DNA from: Branchiostoma floridae
Taxonomy: Eukaryota; Chordata; Leptocardii; Amphioxiformes; Branchiostomatidae
Length of the DNA: 64,000 nucleotides
Assembly: GCF_000003815.2 (NCBI RefSeq)
Contig: NC_049982.1
Span: forward strand, 24,565,367-24,629,366
Reading direction: 5' to 3'
The first letter of the stretch is position 1, and each line of letters begins with the position of its first letter. The position numbers and the translations under genes are program-made. Under the pieces are notes generated by a model. It saw only the letters and a list, made by a program, of their open reading frames with translations, searched no databases and was not told where the DNA came from. Positions 47,616-57,771 of the stretch are shown here, piece after piece.

Positions 47616-48309
47616 GGCCATGTTGATTGGACTATACGGATGACATCCGCCGGGAACTCCAAAACTGATGCGAGCGAGCGAATAAAAAGTTTGGCCCAAA
47701 AAAGTTGCCTTCAGTATGAAATCAAAGTGGCCAGGAAGGTTGAACATAGGACTAAACACATATAGTATGGTATACCAACAGTTAGGTGTAGGGACCAGTA
47801 CATCATACGGGTGCAAAACATGTTGTTCTTCTTGGACCAATCCGAAAAATACAGACCTGAAAAAAACAACAGAGGAACAGGTTTCGCCAATTACAAAATG
47901 GACACACTTTGTCCGCAGCCATTCGGGGTCTAACCTGGGGGGCCAAGAAGACAACAAGAGCGAAGTAAAGTAGAGTTTATAGTTTAAAGTTTCCACAGAC
48001 AATTATTTCCAGGTTCATGTCCAGACCTGGAAATGGTCATCTGGACCTTAATTTTCTGTAGTCATACCTCCCTCAACCAACAATAGATTTTTTTTCTTTC
48101 CGTCCTTTCATATTTTATTCTTTGACTTTTGGCATTCTGTGGCATTAGTTACCTGTTTTCTGATACTTTTTTTTCAATCTACAGAATATTTGTGCTCATT
48201 TTACAGCTGCTTTGCACAATTTATTGTGTAGTCGAAAACTTTTTTTTTTGAAATGGCCGAAAATTGGTGCGAGCGCGGATGTCATCCATATAATCAAATC
48301 AACGTGGCC
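47616..48309. mobile_element. Harbinger-like non-autonomous element in the promoter of GFP gene 3
   Basis: Terminal inverted repeats of about 35 bases (GGCCATGTTGATTGGACTAT at left; the complement of CAAATCAACGTGGCC at right). TTA target duplications at 47613-47615 and 48310-48312. No transposase-like frame. An end of the same family occurs near 32474-32507. The flank beyond 48312 includes GCCAAT (48331-48336), possibly the displaced CCAAT box. Confidence 0.8.
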
Positions 48310-48312
48310 TTA

Positions 48313-49960
48313 ATTATATGAAATGAAAGCCAATGAAATGTCTGCTCGGTGTCAATACAATTACATCAAACACTACTGCTTCTATGTGCATGACATATTA
48401 TGCAAATATCCTTCTGTTCACCAGTTCAAAGGACTTAGATGACCCTTAAGTGTAACCTTAAGGTCTATATATCAACTATCAAGTAAACAAGTTGTCCAAA
48501 CACCTAAATGTTATTGCCGTGGAATGATAATTGGAAAGAGATGTAGATCAAATCATTGTAATTACCGGATCAGAGATCATTTGAGTTGAAACAACTGCGC
48601 ATTGGCATTTTTGCACGTAAAAGCGTACAGCTTAGTAATCAGATTGCTTNNNNNNNNNNNNNNNNNNNNNNNNNNNNNNNNNNNNNNNNNNNNNNNNNNN
48701 NNNNNNNNNNNNNNNNNNNNNNNNNNNNNNNNNNNNNNNNNNNNNNNNNCCGGACTGAATAGTCATCAGCCCTGAGGCTAGACTGACCTTACCTGACACA
48801 GTCACTGTAAATGCATTTTAGTCCGCGGGACTTAAATAGCGGGATAGCGGGAAAATGGCGTGTTCGCGGTGGTTTTGAGTCCGCGGTAGCATCATTAGAC
48901 TCAGTAGTCACATACTATAATGGATAAATGTTCATGGTGGTTTTGAGTTTGCGGTGAAGTGGCCACGGCGAAAACCGCAAACATAAACCACTGCGAACGT
49001 TTCTGCATTTACAGTAACCAATCGGCACGTGTACTTAACCTGTCAAAGGCTGTAGCACACTGAAGTACATGATGTATCTGTTTAGCTACCAGTTTGCTAT
49101 TGCTTACAGCTTAGACAGCAGGGAGATGGTTAACAATACGGTTTTCGTACGTTGTTTCTGTATTCTAATTTCAGAAATGTTCGCAGTGGTTTTATGTCTG
49201 CACTTAAGCAGTGTCTGCTAGGCCACTCGAACCCAAACATCAAGCCACTGTTAACATCATTTGTGGCATGTTGGAATGCAGTATACATCTCTTAAATACA
49301 CCAACATGCTGCTGCCAACCTGATTTCATACCATCCTGGTCGCTGGGAATTTCAATCTGTAATTGCTACGACGACAATGAAAAGCCTTTAAACAAAGGGG
49401 AAAAAACAGGCATCTACTTAGTAATACCAAGGACGTTATATGTCCTTGGTAAAACGAACCCTGAGGCTAGACCAAATTTTCAATTTTTCCCCGTCGAATT
49501 CATTGTTTGGTAGCCCATGTCATTACTTTTCTACGTTCAGTTTGCAATTGCCGCCGTCGTACTGAAGGTTTTAGCTGTTTTCACCCTGGTTTCACACCCT
49601 GGGCAACGGTGGTAACATCCCAGTCAACATCCATATCCGGAACCCTGTCGCATTGTATTATGGGAAGTGTGAAAAAGGTTAATGATAACATTCGAGAGTT
49701 TGTACTCAAAGCGTTGTGTGAATGTGGGATTCCAGAGTAATACGCCAGGAGGCGCGACTTCCCGGTCCATGTTGGATTGGTGGGGCCGCACAAGGGGGGT
49801 GTACTGTTGTACATATACGGGTTCATATACATATACCGCTCTTTCCCCTTACCCCTAAGAGTGCACATTTCATAACTCTGATGTTTCAAAGAATCTTTTA
49901 GTTTCCTTTCTTTATCAATATCCTTCCTTGATCTCTAATCTTTAATATCCTTTAGTGATC
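48313..49960. other. Intergenic stretch between GFP genes 3 and 4
   Basis: It contains an N gap (48650-48749) and an ACTGTAAATG-type MITE (48803-49016). Open frames of 100 and 77 residues at 49211-49513 and 49507-49740 have no recognisable similarity or support. Confidence 0.5.
48803..49016. mobile_element. ACTGTAAATG-type MITE, copy 4
   Basis: Ends CACTGTAAATGCATTTTAG and TTTCTGCATTTACAGTA with internal GCGGTGGTTTTGAG motifs. Confidence 0.75.
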
Positions 49961-50262
49961 AATAATTCCTTACCGTTACGCGCGCTATGCGATACCAGGA
50001 TGGATCTCATTATAAGTCATTCGGCTATCTGTGCATAGTCAGAGGCAAACAACATTTAATTAAATTATAATTCTAGTTTAATATCTCGTACTCCTTTCAC
50101 TATTGACTCTTTTCTCATTAAAATCAAAGAAATGTTTGTCTCTGTGACATCAAAACCCGCTGAAAATAGTAGCTCTGTACCTAATGTTGAAGGTACTATA
50201 TCATACACGACATAGTCAATAGTCAATAATGAGGAACAATATATGCAATAGTGCCCAGAGCC

Positions 50263-50268
50263 TTTATT
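50263..50268 (-). terminator. Putative poly(A) signal of GFP gene 4
   Basis: AATAAA on the minus strand, in CTAATAAAGGCTCTGGGCAC context, about 890 bases after the stop; the same context as gene 1. Confidence 0.5.
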
Positions 50269-50584
50269 AGTATAAGCAAAGAAGTAGAACAGCACTAACA
50301 ATGCTTGGAAGTAGACCTTTGTTTTGTGTATATGAAGTGATATACGAACATACGTATTTTCTGAAATGGTCACATTTAGATCATATTCAGCTTTACTGTT
50401 GTTTATCGTTGAGTTAGTACGAACCAGATCTTTTCTAGCCAGAATTAATCAGAGGTCTGTATATTTATATAGCTGTCTGAAGGTGATACAAAATGGGAAT
50501 TGTGCATCTTATTTCCAGATCCATTTCCATAGACGCAGCAAGTGTCTCTCTGATTCAACCTCATGCACATTCCCGTCAGACTGT

Positions 50585-50614
50585 ACTCTCGCGAGAGCAA
50601 GTTTCAAAATGGCG
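50585..50614 (-). promoter_or_regulatory. YY1-like / TCTCGCGAGA module, 3' flank of gene 4
   Basis: Minus strand CGCCATTTTGAAACTTGCTC followed by TCGCGAGAG. Confidence 0.5.
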
Positions 50615-51159
50615 ATCATTTCTTTGATATTTGGATAGATGAATATGTATGGTGGAAAACAATCTACTACATCTACATGGACAGGAAAATGCCGTTCCAT
50701 ACTAAAGGAAAACTCTAAGAGCAATTCTGTTAACCACATAAGACTCTATTGTATATAAATCTATAAGATAGCGAAAGCTCTTATTCACCGCAGTACTCAT
50801 ATTAGTATGCGTAGAAACGATGGAAAACATCCAGTCAGATTTACATTTGACTATTTCAACACCCTTTCAAAGTAAAAACAGTGGCTTTTGGAAATGGTAT
50901 CAGTTCCTTCACTGTCGATGAAGTGTTTTCTTGTTAAAGTATGAATGTCAGAAATTTATAGCTGATTGCTGAGCATTTACAAACAAAGTAAATGAAGCCT
51001 TCAGTCCGGTTGGAAAAAGTTTTATAAGTGTTAGATATGTCCAGTTCTTCCAAGACAATATGGCGTTTTTCTTTTTACTGCAGTATTGGCCAGAAGCTTA
51101 CGAAAATAATGTATGATGCTTCTTAGGGTGTTTTCAGTCAAATGTTACACACTGGATGC

Positions 51160-54100
51160 TCACATCACATCGGTGAAGGCTTTCTGCCACTCCTTGAAGG
51201 TGAGCTCGGTCTTGGAGTGCTGGAGCTCCGACTTACGGAACACGAACATCGGCTGCTTCTGCAGGATGTCGGCCGCCATCGGCTTGGCGAAGGTGTTGTT
51301 TTCACGCATTTTGCTCTGGTAGCGTTTGCCCGCGGTGGTGCTGTAAAGAAAGGACACAATGTAATACCGATTATAGAGAATCAAACTGTGAAACACGACT
51401 CAAAGATGGTTGGTGAGGAGCTTTTAGAGGCATCCGACATCTTTCTTCAGGATTGGGTTGGTGGTGGTGGTGGTGGGAGACGGTGCCGGTGTTTGAACTT
51501 TGAACCTTATTGTAGCACCACTTTCAAGCCTGAATTGAGTTGGTGTGTGCACGTACAGCATCAATTCAAGGTTCGTTATTAAAACTAACAATGTTTAAAA
51601 CTCATTACAATTTTGGTGCTGATTGCGGTTTAGGGATAAGGATCTGGCGTGTCTATAATATTCCCACAATATAAGTTATTATAACACGTTGCTGGACTGG
51701 ACTGGATGAAGTAATTTTCCAGTAAAGGTAACATCACGATGATAGCTAACTACCTTTAAATGTTGTCATTGCTTGCCACCGATGTAGTTAGTGTTAGTGA
51801 ATATTAACATTAGATGTTTGCCTCAAGTTAAAAAAGGATATCATGAGACCTTGCAATAGTTAGGTTTTTGGCCCCCTGTCGGCTTAAGATGGTCCCGCAG
51901 CGGAAATCCCGGTTTTGATAAATCTATGGTCACTGTTTTGGAGTCGTTAAGATAACGTTTATGACAGAAGTGAACAAGTCTGGATCGCCTAGCATTAAAA
52001 TTCCGAACATGCAGGTGCATGAGAAAATCTCGTACGTACGTGTAGCTACAGTCGGCAGTGCTGAGGATGGTCTTGTCGTTCGGGTACAGCATCTTGGTCA
52101 CGCTCCAGTCCATAGCGGTGAGCTTGTTGGTCATCACAGGACCGTCAGGAGGAAATCCGGTCCCGATCACCTGAAGCATATCAGTCAACATAATCAGTGC
52201 TCGATGTCGATGTTTACAGACGATAAATTGTGGAATCTTAATCTTACGTATGTCAAGTTGATTTAGATTACTACTAGGTCCTAACAACGGCATTTTGATA
52301 GCCTTTTTGTAAATGCAATCTTTAGGCTCAGTAGCCATGAGTTTAAAACGTAGAGTTGATTTTATTTTGAGAAGCAGTTTCTTTGGATGCAATGTTTTGG
52401 ATCAGCATTCATTATCAGGTTTAAGTATAGAAATTACGAAAACTAGTACCGCTCTTTTGGAAAAACAAAACAAAACCAACACCGACAACCGAAGCAAAGA
52501 CATCAGTGTTGAGAAGCCCAGCTATGTCTAACAATTTTCTCGTTCACAAATTGCGTTATAAATTGTTACCTGAAACTCCCCTTTGATGTGGCTTCCCTCG
52601 TAGGTGTAGCGGTAGTGGGCAGTCACGGAGGCACCGTCTTCATACTGAATCGTGCGATGCACTTGATAGCTAAAACAAACAAATAAACAAACAGAAGGAA
52701 TGTTGCTAACACATTAACTCTGACCTTTGACCCTTACCCTGACCGTGAGGCGTTATGAGGATGTAGAAAACACACGGTCATTGGAACTCCCTCGTGGTTG
52801 AAGTAAAAAAGAAAAAGATACAGAAAGTCTCGATTCATAAGCATCATTTTCACTAACAAATTCATCTCTCCTTACATTTACAACTACCTTAGGTCTTAGT
52901 TCGCAAGAGCATAAGCATTAACGTCTTTATAAAGCCTCTATCACTCACCCCGAGCCGTCGTGCATGGCGGCCTGGAAAGGCGACATCCCGTCAGGGAAGG
53001 GCAGGTACTGGTAGTAAGCGTACCCGAGGTGAGGGACCAGTATGTAGGGGGAGAACTTGAGGGGACCCTTGGTGAACTTCGCGTTAAGTTCCTCAGACCC
53101 CTGAAGGTGGAGGAATAGAGTTAAGACTAATCGGACGATATCAAGCCCAATGGTGTCTTTTACCCCTGAGAGCATATATGTGGAGCTTAAGGAGCGCCTC
53201 CTGTCTGAGAGACGCGGGAACGCTCTCGGCCTCGTGTTCGTGCGCTCAGCTCTCGTGAGATCTCGCCACGTTTAACGTGTATAATACTCTCGCGGGATCA
53301 CATTTCAAAATGGCGTTCGTAATTGAAATTCGATTTACAATGTATTAATGTAACTTTATCTTTGAAAAAGTTGAAGGCAAGGTCCTCATCGACTTCCGAT
53401 GTACGAAAACTAACAATATATGTTCATCTTTGAATATATGTACATGTATAATTTGATAGTAGAAAATATCGATATTAAAGCTAAATTCTAAACTGAAGTA
53501 AACTTAGTCAAACTATTTTTTTCTCATCGACTCGAGCATTTAAGTGAGAAGAAGGATGACACAGATATATGGCTACGTTTCTTTTCTATACGCAATACGA
53601 ATGTGCATTTAATTGGTTGTTTTCTTCATTCTAAAGGGCCGTAAAAGCGATGTGATTTATTCTAACCATTTTTGTTTCAGTTCCACAATTTCCTGAATTG
53701 CATCGTATAGTATAGATGGCCTCGTGAAATCTCGACAGTTTGCAAGACTTACAAACTCTAAGGTGTTTACAAAACTATTTCCTGGCAAGTTAATCTGCTA
53801 ATGAATGATGATAATCTCATCACTACAGTGCCATTCATACTAGGTTCAAACTTCGTACATCATCACCAAATGATATTCAAGTCATAATTCGAAAAGCTTT
53901 TTGTGGTTTGTTATACACTAGAAAATACCCAGCTTATTGGAAGTAGTTTTTTTTTTTTTGCACGATAGAAGTCAGGATATAACATACTTTACCTCATTAG
54001 GGTTGCCGATGCCGCGACCAACCATGTCAAACTCAACACCATTGAAGGAACCAAAGATGTGCAACTCGTGGGTCTTTGGAAGAGGCTATAATCATAATCA

Positions 54101-54360
54101 AAGCATCGTGTCTGATTAATACAAACTACTACATATCAACAACAGCTATATAGAAAAACATTTTCTATTTGTATTACCCTAACTAAAATGAGATATCAGG
54201 AACAGTGCTTTGCATTCTAATTAAAATTCAAAAGGAACAGAAACATTTAGCCACAAAGAAAATTTGAAACAAAGGCAACCTTTAACTCTTATTAGCTTTT
54301 TAACAGGTTGAAACTGATGATATGACAGTGATAACGTAATATAGTGCAGAAATTTACCAT
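51160..54360 (-). CDS. GFP: Amphioxus GFP-like protein, gene 4 (GYA chromophore position)
   Basis: Coding exons on the minus strand: 54360-54358 (ATG only; exon 2 is 54406-54358), 54085-53993, 53100-52949, 52669-52570, 52170-52040, 51340-51160; 219 residues, all junctions in frame. The chromophore site is PHLGYAYYQYL: G58-Y59-A60, the same glycine-to-alanine change as gene 3. It also shares with gene 3 SPYILVPHL (genes 1 and 2 have SPW) and DWSV (genes 1 and 2 have DWCV), so genes 3 and 4 are sister copies. R88 (VHRTIQY) and E198 (RKSELQHSKTE) are kept, and the C-terminus matches gene 1 (KEWQKAFTDVM). Residues 150-160 (LSTADCSYTT) differ from the others. Promoter and exon 1 look intact, so it is probably expressed. 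Fluorescence is doubtful. Confidence 0.93.
53286..53315 (-). promoter_or_regulatory. YY1-like / CCCGCGAGAG module, intron 3 of gene 4
   Basis: Minus strand CGCCATTTTGAAATGTGATC then CCGCGAGAG, the same variant as gene 1 intron 3. It is followed by GAGCTGAGCGCACGAACACG-type CG-rich DNA shared with gene 1. Confidence 0.5.
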
Positions 54361-54501
54361 TTTCGACGTGTCGTCTCAGATAACCACTGGAGGAAACGCC
54401 TTGAGTCTGAAGAAAAAAATGACATGATGGGAAATCATTCACTTTAAGTTTTTTTCCCCTTTAATCTAAGACAAATAAAGAGAATATGGAACTGTACTCA
54501 A

Positions 54502-54900
54502 TTATTTCAACAGTCCCACAAAATAGTAGTGCCGCAAAATGCCATGGGCGTAGCTCTCAAAATGGTTTGTGAACGATAGAAGCTTTTCCATATTCTCATT
54601 GGTGTATGCAACGACGGGATGTCTTTCTGGGCCATCGTACCCTGGCAATATACGTTCGGGTGGATTTGAGGAGCGGTTAAAGCTACAATGGATGATAGCA
54701 TTACCCATGTGTAATGCTGTGAACCCAAGTGAACCATGAAGCTCAGGTCCGTCCAACAGGTCTGCCAATAATCACCTTATAGTGCATCTTCATTGGGTCG
54801 GAAACGTCATGTTTTACTTTCAGCAGTGTAAACAGACCCCCCTACAGTTCTGTACTGTTTTCAGTGCTGTCCCGCAAGCTTGTTTTTAGGACGACGCACG
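54502..54900 (-). other. Conserved intron-1 block with open frame (gene 4)
   Basis: A minus-strand frame from ATG at 54768 to TAA at 54502 (88 residues) contains YDGPERHPVVAYTNENMEKL and ILRHYYFVGLLK, paralogous to 40808-40587 and to 3467-3604. Family not recognised; see the finding on substitution pattern. Confidence 0.55.
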
Positions 54901-55084
54901 ACACGGTTCGCGATGTGAGTTAAAACCTGCCTCATGCAGTGACAAAATGTGGATCTTCGAGCAGATGCATGGTATACCGGTACCCAGTTTGCTTTGCACG
55001 TCTTTTTGAGAGTTTAAAAGTAGTCTACGCGTTTTGTTGTTGGCACAACCCGCCGTACGTGGATCCCAATCTCCCAAGGATCTG

Positions 55085-56830
55085 GCTACGACAGAACGAC
55101 GATTTTGTGCGACCGATGCAAGACTTTAATACTATGCTATATGGGCTAGCACGAGTTGCCTTGTCTGACTCGGTGTAATGAATCGTGTCATTGTCAAGAA
55201 AGAAAGAATCGGATCTTGCGATGGTCGTGCGAAGAATGTGAGCAGGGCCTAGGCCTTATTTGGACACCGTATAGTCCAATGAACAACAGATTTTTCCGTG
55301 GCACGCAGAAACTGCATTTGGACGGTCGAGAAAAGCTGGTGGGGGGAAGGCTTTGTGAGTTGACATTTATTCAAAAGTTTATCAAAAAGATCTCCATTTA
55401 AGTGAGTATACTAGCATTTAGTAGTCTTCCTGGAGTCATAAGACAAACACGTTGTAAAAAACAACATGAACACAGTACATTGTGAAATTTCTATGAAAAG
55501 GAATATGTACGGTCACCGAAAGATATCGGGAGGATTTGGGAACAGGAGTTTTGAAATTGGGCGCCGGGCCAAGGTTTGAAAATGTGAGTAGATTCAATGC
55601 TTAAGCTTAGGGCACAACCCGCCATACGTGCAATTTGTCCGTACGTTTTTACTATAATAGGGAGGCCACGTCCGCAGCCCGATGGCACACAAAGTTTTGC
55701 CTGTAAAGTTCTAAGGCGTGTCTGCGTGCTCCAAAATCTGTCGGATTCCCTACGAGTTGGTACGGAGGCGGTACTTACCACTTACGGATCCCAAAAGATT
55801 GTCCACTTCGGGCACGTAGACAGCACGTATTTGCACGTACGGCGTGCGGGTTGACTGACGGCACGGTCGTATTCATTGTTGACCGTTTTATTTTTTTGTG
55901 GAGGGATTCTGATGCCAAAGAATATGCAAACAAGCTGGGACAGAACACATGCACGGCTCTCGCAATTTCGGGAAAGCTACGAAAGAGGCAAGCATCTACA
56001 ACAGAACGGCAATTTTGCACGATAGACACAAGACTATAGCAAGAGTGTGTCTGTTTACGGTCATGCGATCATACGGGGCTGTTTTTGGACAACGTACCCG
56101 TGGACAGAAGATTTTCCCGGTGTGCCAAAACTGATCAAACTATTTTTCCGAGGCGCGACAACAATTCCTTGGCCTACCGCCTATGTTTGGACATGCGAGA
56201 AAAGTTGGGTGGGGGGAAAGGTTTTGTGAGGAGACATTTCTATATTCATTATTAGCTTCCAAGCCAATGAAGCAGACAGAGATTTAGCGTACATTTCGTC
56301 TTTGGGGAAGCACGGAATATCTTAGAACTCGAATGTAGGGAATTCGGGGGTCTTAGCTGAAAATGAACACATGTACGGTTGCCGAAAGATATCGGGAGGA
56401 TTTGGGAACAGGAGTTTAGAAATTGGGCACCGGGCCACTGTTTGGAAATGTGAGGGGACTAACTGACGGTACGGTCGTATTCATAGTTGACCGTCGTACG
56501 ATTTTGATGCCATAGAATATACAAACAAGCTGGGACAGAACACATGCACGACTCTCGCAATTACAGGAAAGCTACGAAAGAGCCAAGCATCTACAACAGA
56601 ACGACAATTTTGCACGATAGACACAAGACTATAGCCAGAGTGTGTCTGTTTACGGTCATGCGATCATACGGGGCTGTTTTTGGACACGGTTACGTACCTG
56701 CGGACAGAAGATTTTCCGAGTGTGCCAAACTATTTTTCCGAGGCACGCACGAACTAGACGGGCGGGGAACAGTTGGACGGAGGGAAAAGTTTCTTAAGGA
56801 AACATTTCGTTGTTCATGATCAACTTTTAA
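55085..56830 (-). repeat. Tandemly amplified intron-1 modules of GFP gene 4
   Basis: 55085-55400 matches 46060-46400. 55855-56240 and 56465-56830 are direct copies of the 46630-46990 module (AAGCTGGGACAGAACACATG, GGTCATGCGATCATACG), separated by a shared CCGAAAGATATCGGGAGGAT spacer. Genes 2 and 3 have one copy each. No protein is supported. Confidence 0.65.
55615..55860 (+). repeat. GTACG-rich dispersed repeat, copy 2
   Basis: Match to 9424-9760, embedded in intron 1 of gene 4. Confidence 0.65.
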
Positions 56831-57602
56831 GTGAATGAAGAGTCTTCTGAGAAGGGAATTGGAATGGCTAAGAAATAGCGTCCATTTTGTCCTTTGGTTG
56901 GCAAGAAATATCTAAGAAATCACCGTCAACGATATGGAGACGGTAGGGGATCGGAGGTACTGGCCGAAAATGAATACGGTCGCCGAAAGATATCGGGAGC
57001 ATTTGGACCACAGATTTGATAATTGGCAGAAAGGAACTGGTAATAGCAAGGAAAATGTATAGACAAACGCACTTTTGTGAACATGAGATCGTTGGGTTTG
57101 TGGTTTGGACCATCGTAGGCTTTCGCATGATTTTCATGCCACTGAATTTACAAGTAGACTGTGTGAACGTACACATGACAGAATTCAGTTTGCGATGGTA
57201 TACAACAATCGCAAGGCATACGTGACCGGGCTCCGGCCAAATATAGGTATACATTTGCTCTGACACTAATTCAACATGCCGGATTTGCTACGATATAACT
57301 GTGCAGAAACATGGCATATCTTATCCTGAATCGACAAAAAAATCTCTCTGTCACCCAAAAACTTTTTTCAGAACATCAAATCAGTTCGAGAAAAATTTAC
57401 GGGTAAAACAGAGCATCCGACAATCTACATTGTATACACAAATGTACGGGTCAGGATGACGAAGTAGATCTAAATAAATTAGTCATATAAGAATGCGGTA
57501 TTCTTACAAACTCTATATACATACATATGTCATATCAACTAGCATATGTACAGAGATATGCCGTTAACACAATTAGAGATATAGGCAATAGATTTTACCC
57601 AC

Positions 57603-57682
57603 TGTCAAAAGTTGACTTCTAGAAGTTGAAGACGTACAGTTGAGATGGGGCCGGCTTCGTGTCGTCCCTTCGCCAAGGTGTG
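57603..57682 (-). other. GFP gene 4 exon 1 (5' UTR, start approximate)
   Basis: Conserved exon-1 end before a donor that reads GTGGGT (genes 1-3 have GTGAGT). It contains both palindromes, as in gene 2. Confidence 0.75.
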
Positions 57683-57706
57683 GGGAAAGCGGCGCGCTCT
57701 CTCCGT

Positions 57707-57771
57707 CTTTTATAGCACATTTGCCCTTATTAGGGCCCTTATTAGCATAATCTTTATTAGCACGAACCAAT
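57707..57771 (-). promoter_or_regulatory. Core promoter of GFP gene 4 (TATA, CArG, CCAAT)
   Basis: On the minus strand: TATAAAAG (57714-57707), CArG box CCTAATAAGG (57734-57725), ATTGG (57771-57767). Near-identical to gene 2. Confidence 0.75.

Noticed and set aside
47716-47973. Possible transposase frames inside the 47616-48309 element
   Set aside because: Short, overlapping on both strands, no catalytic motif recognised; element treated as non-autonomous.
49211-49740. Two open frames of 100 and 77 residues between genes 3 and 4
   Set aside because: No recognisable motif, no conservation with a paralogous segment, no exon signals.
51142-51582. 146-residue plus-strand open frame and similar frames over exon 7 of genes 3 and 4
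   Set aside because: Antisense shadow of the GFP C-terminal exon, seen also antisense to gene 1 exon 7.
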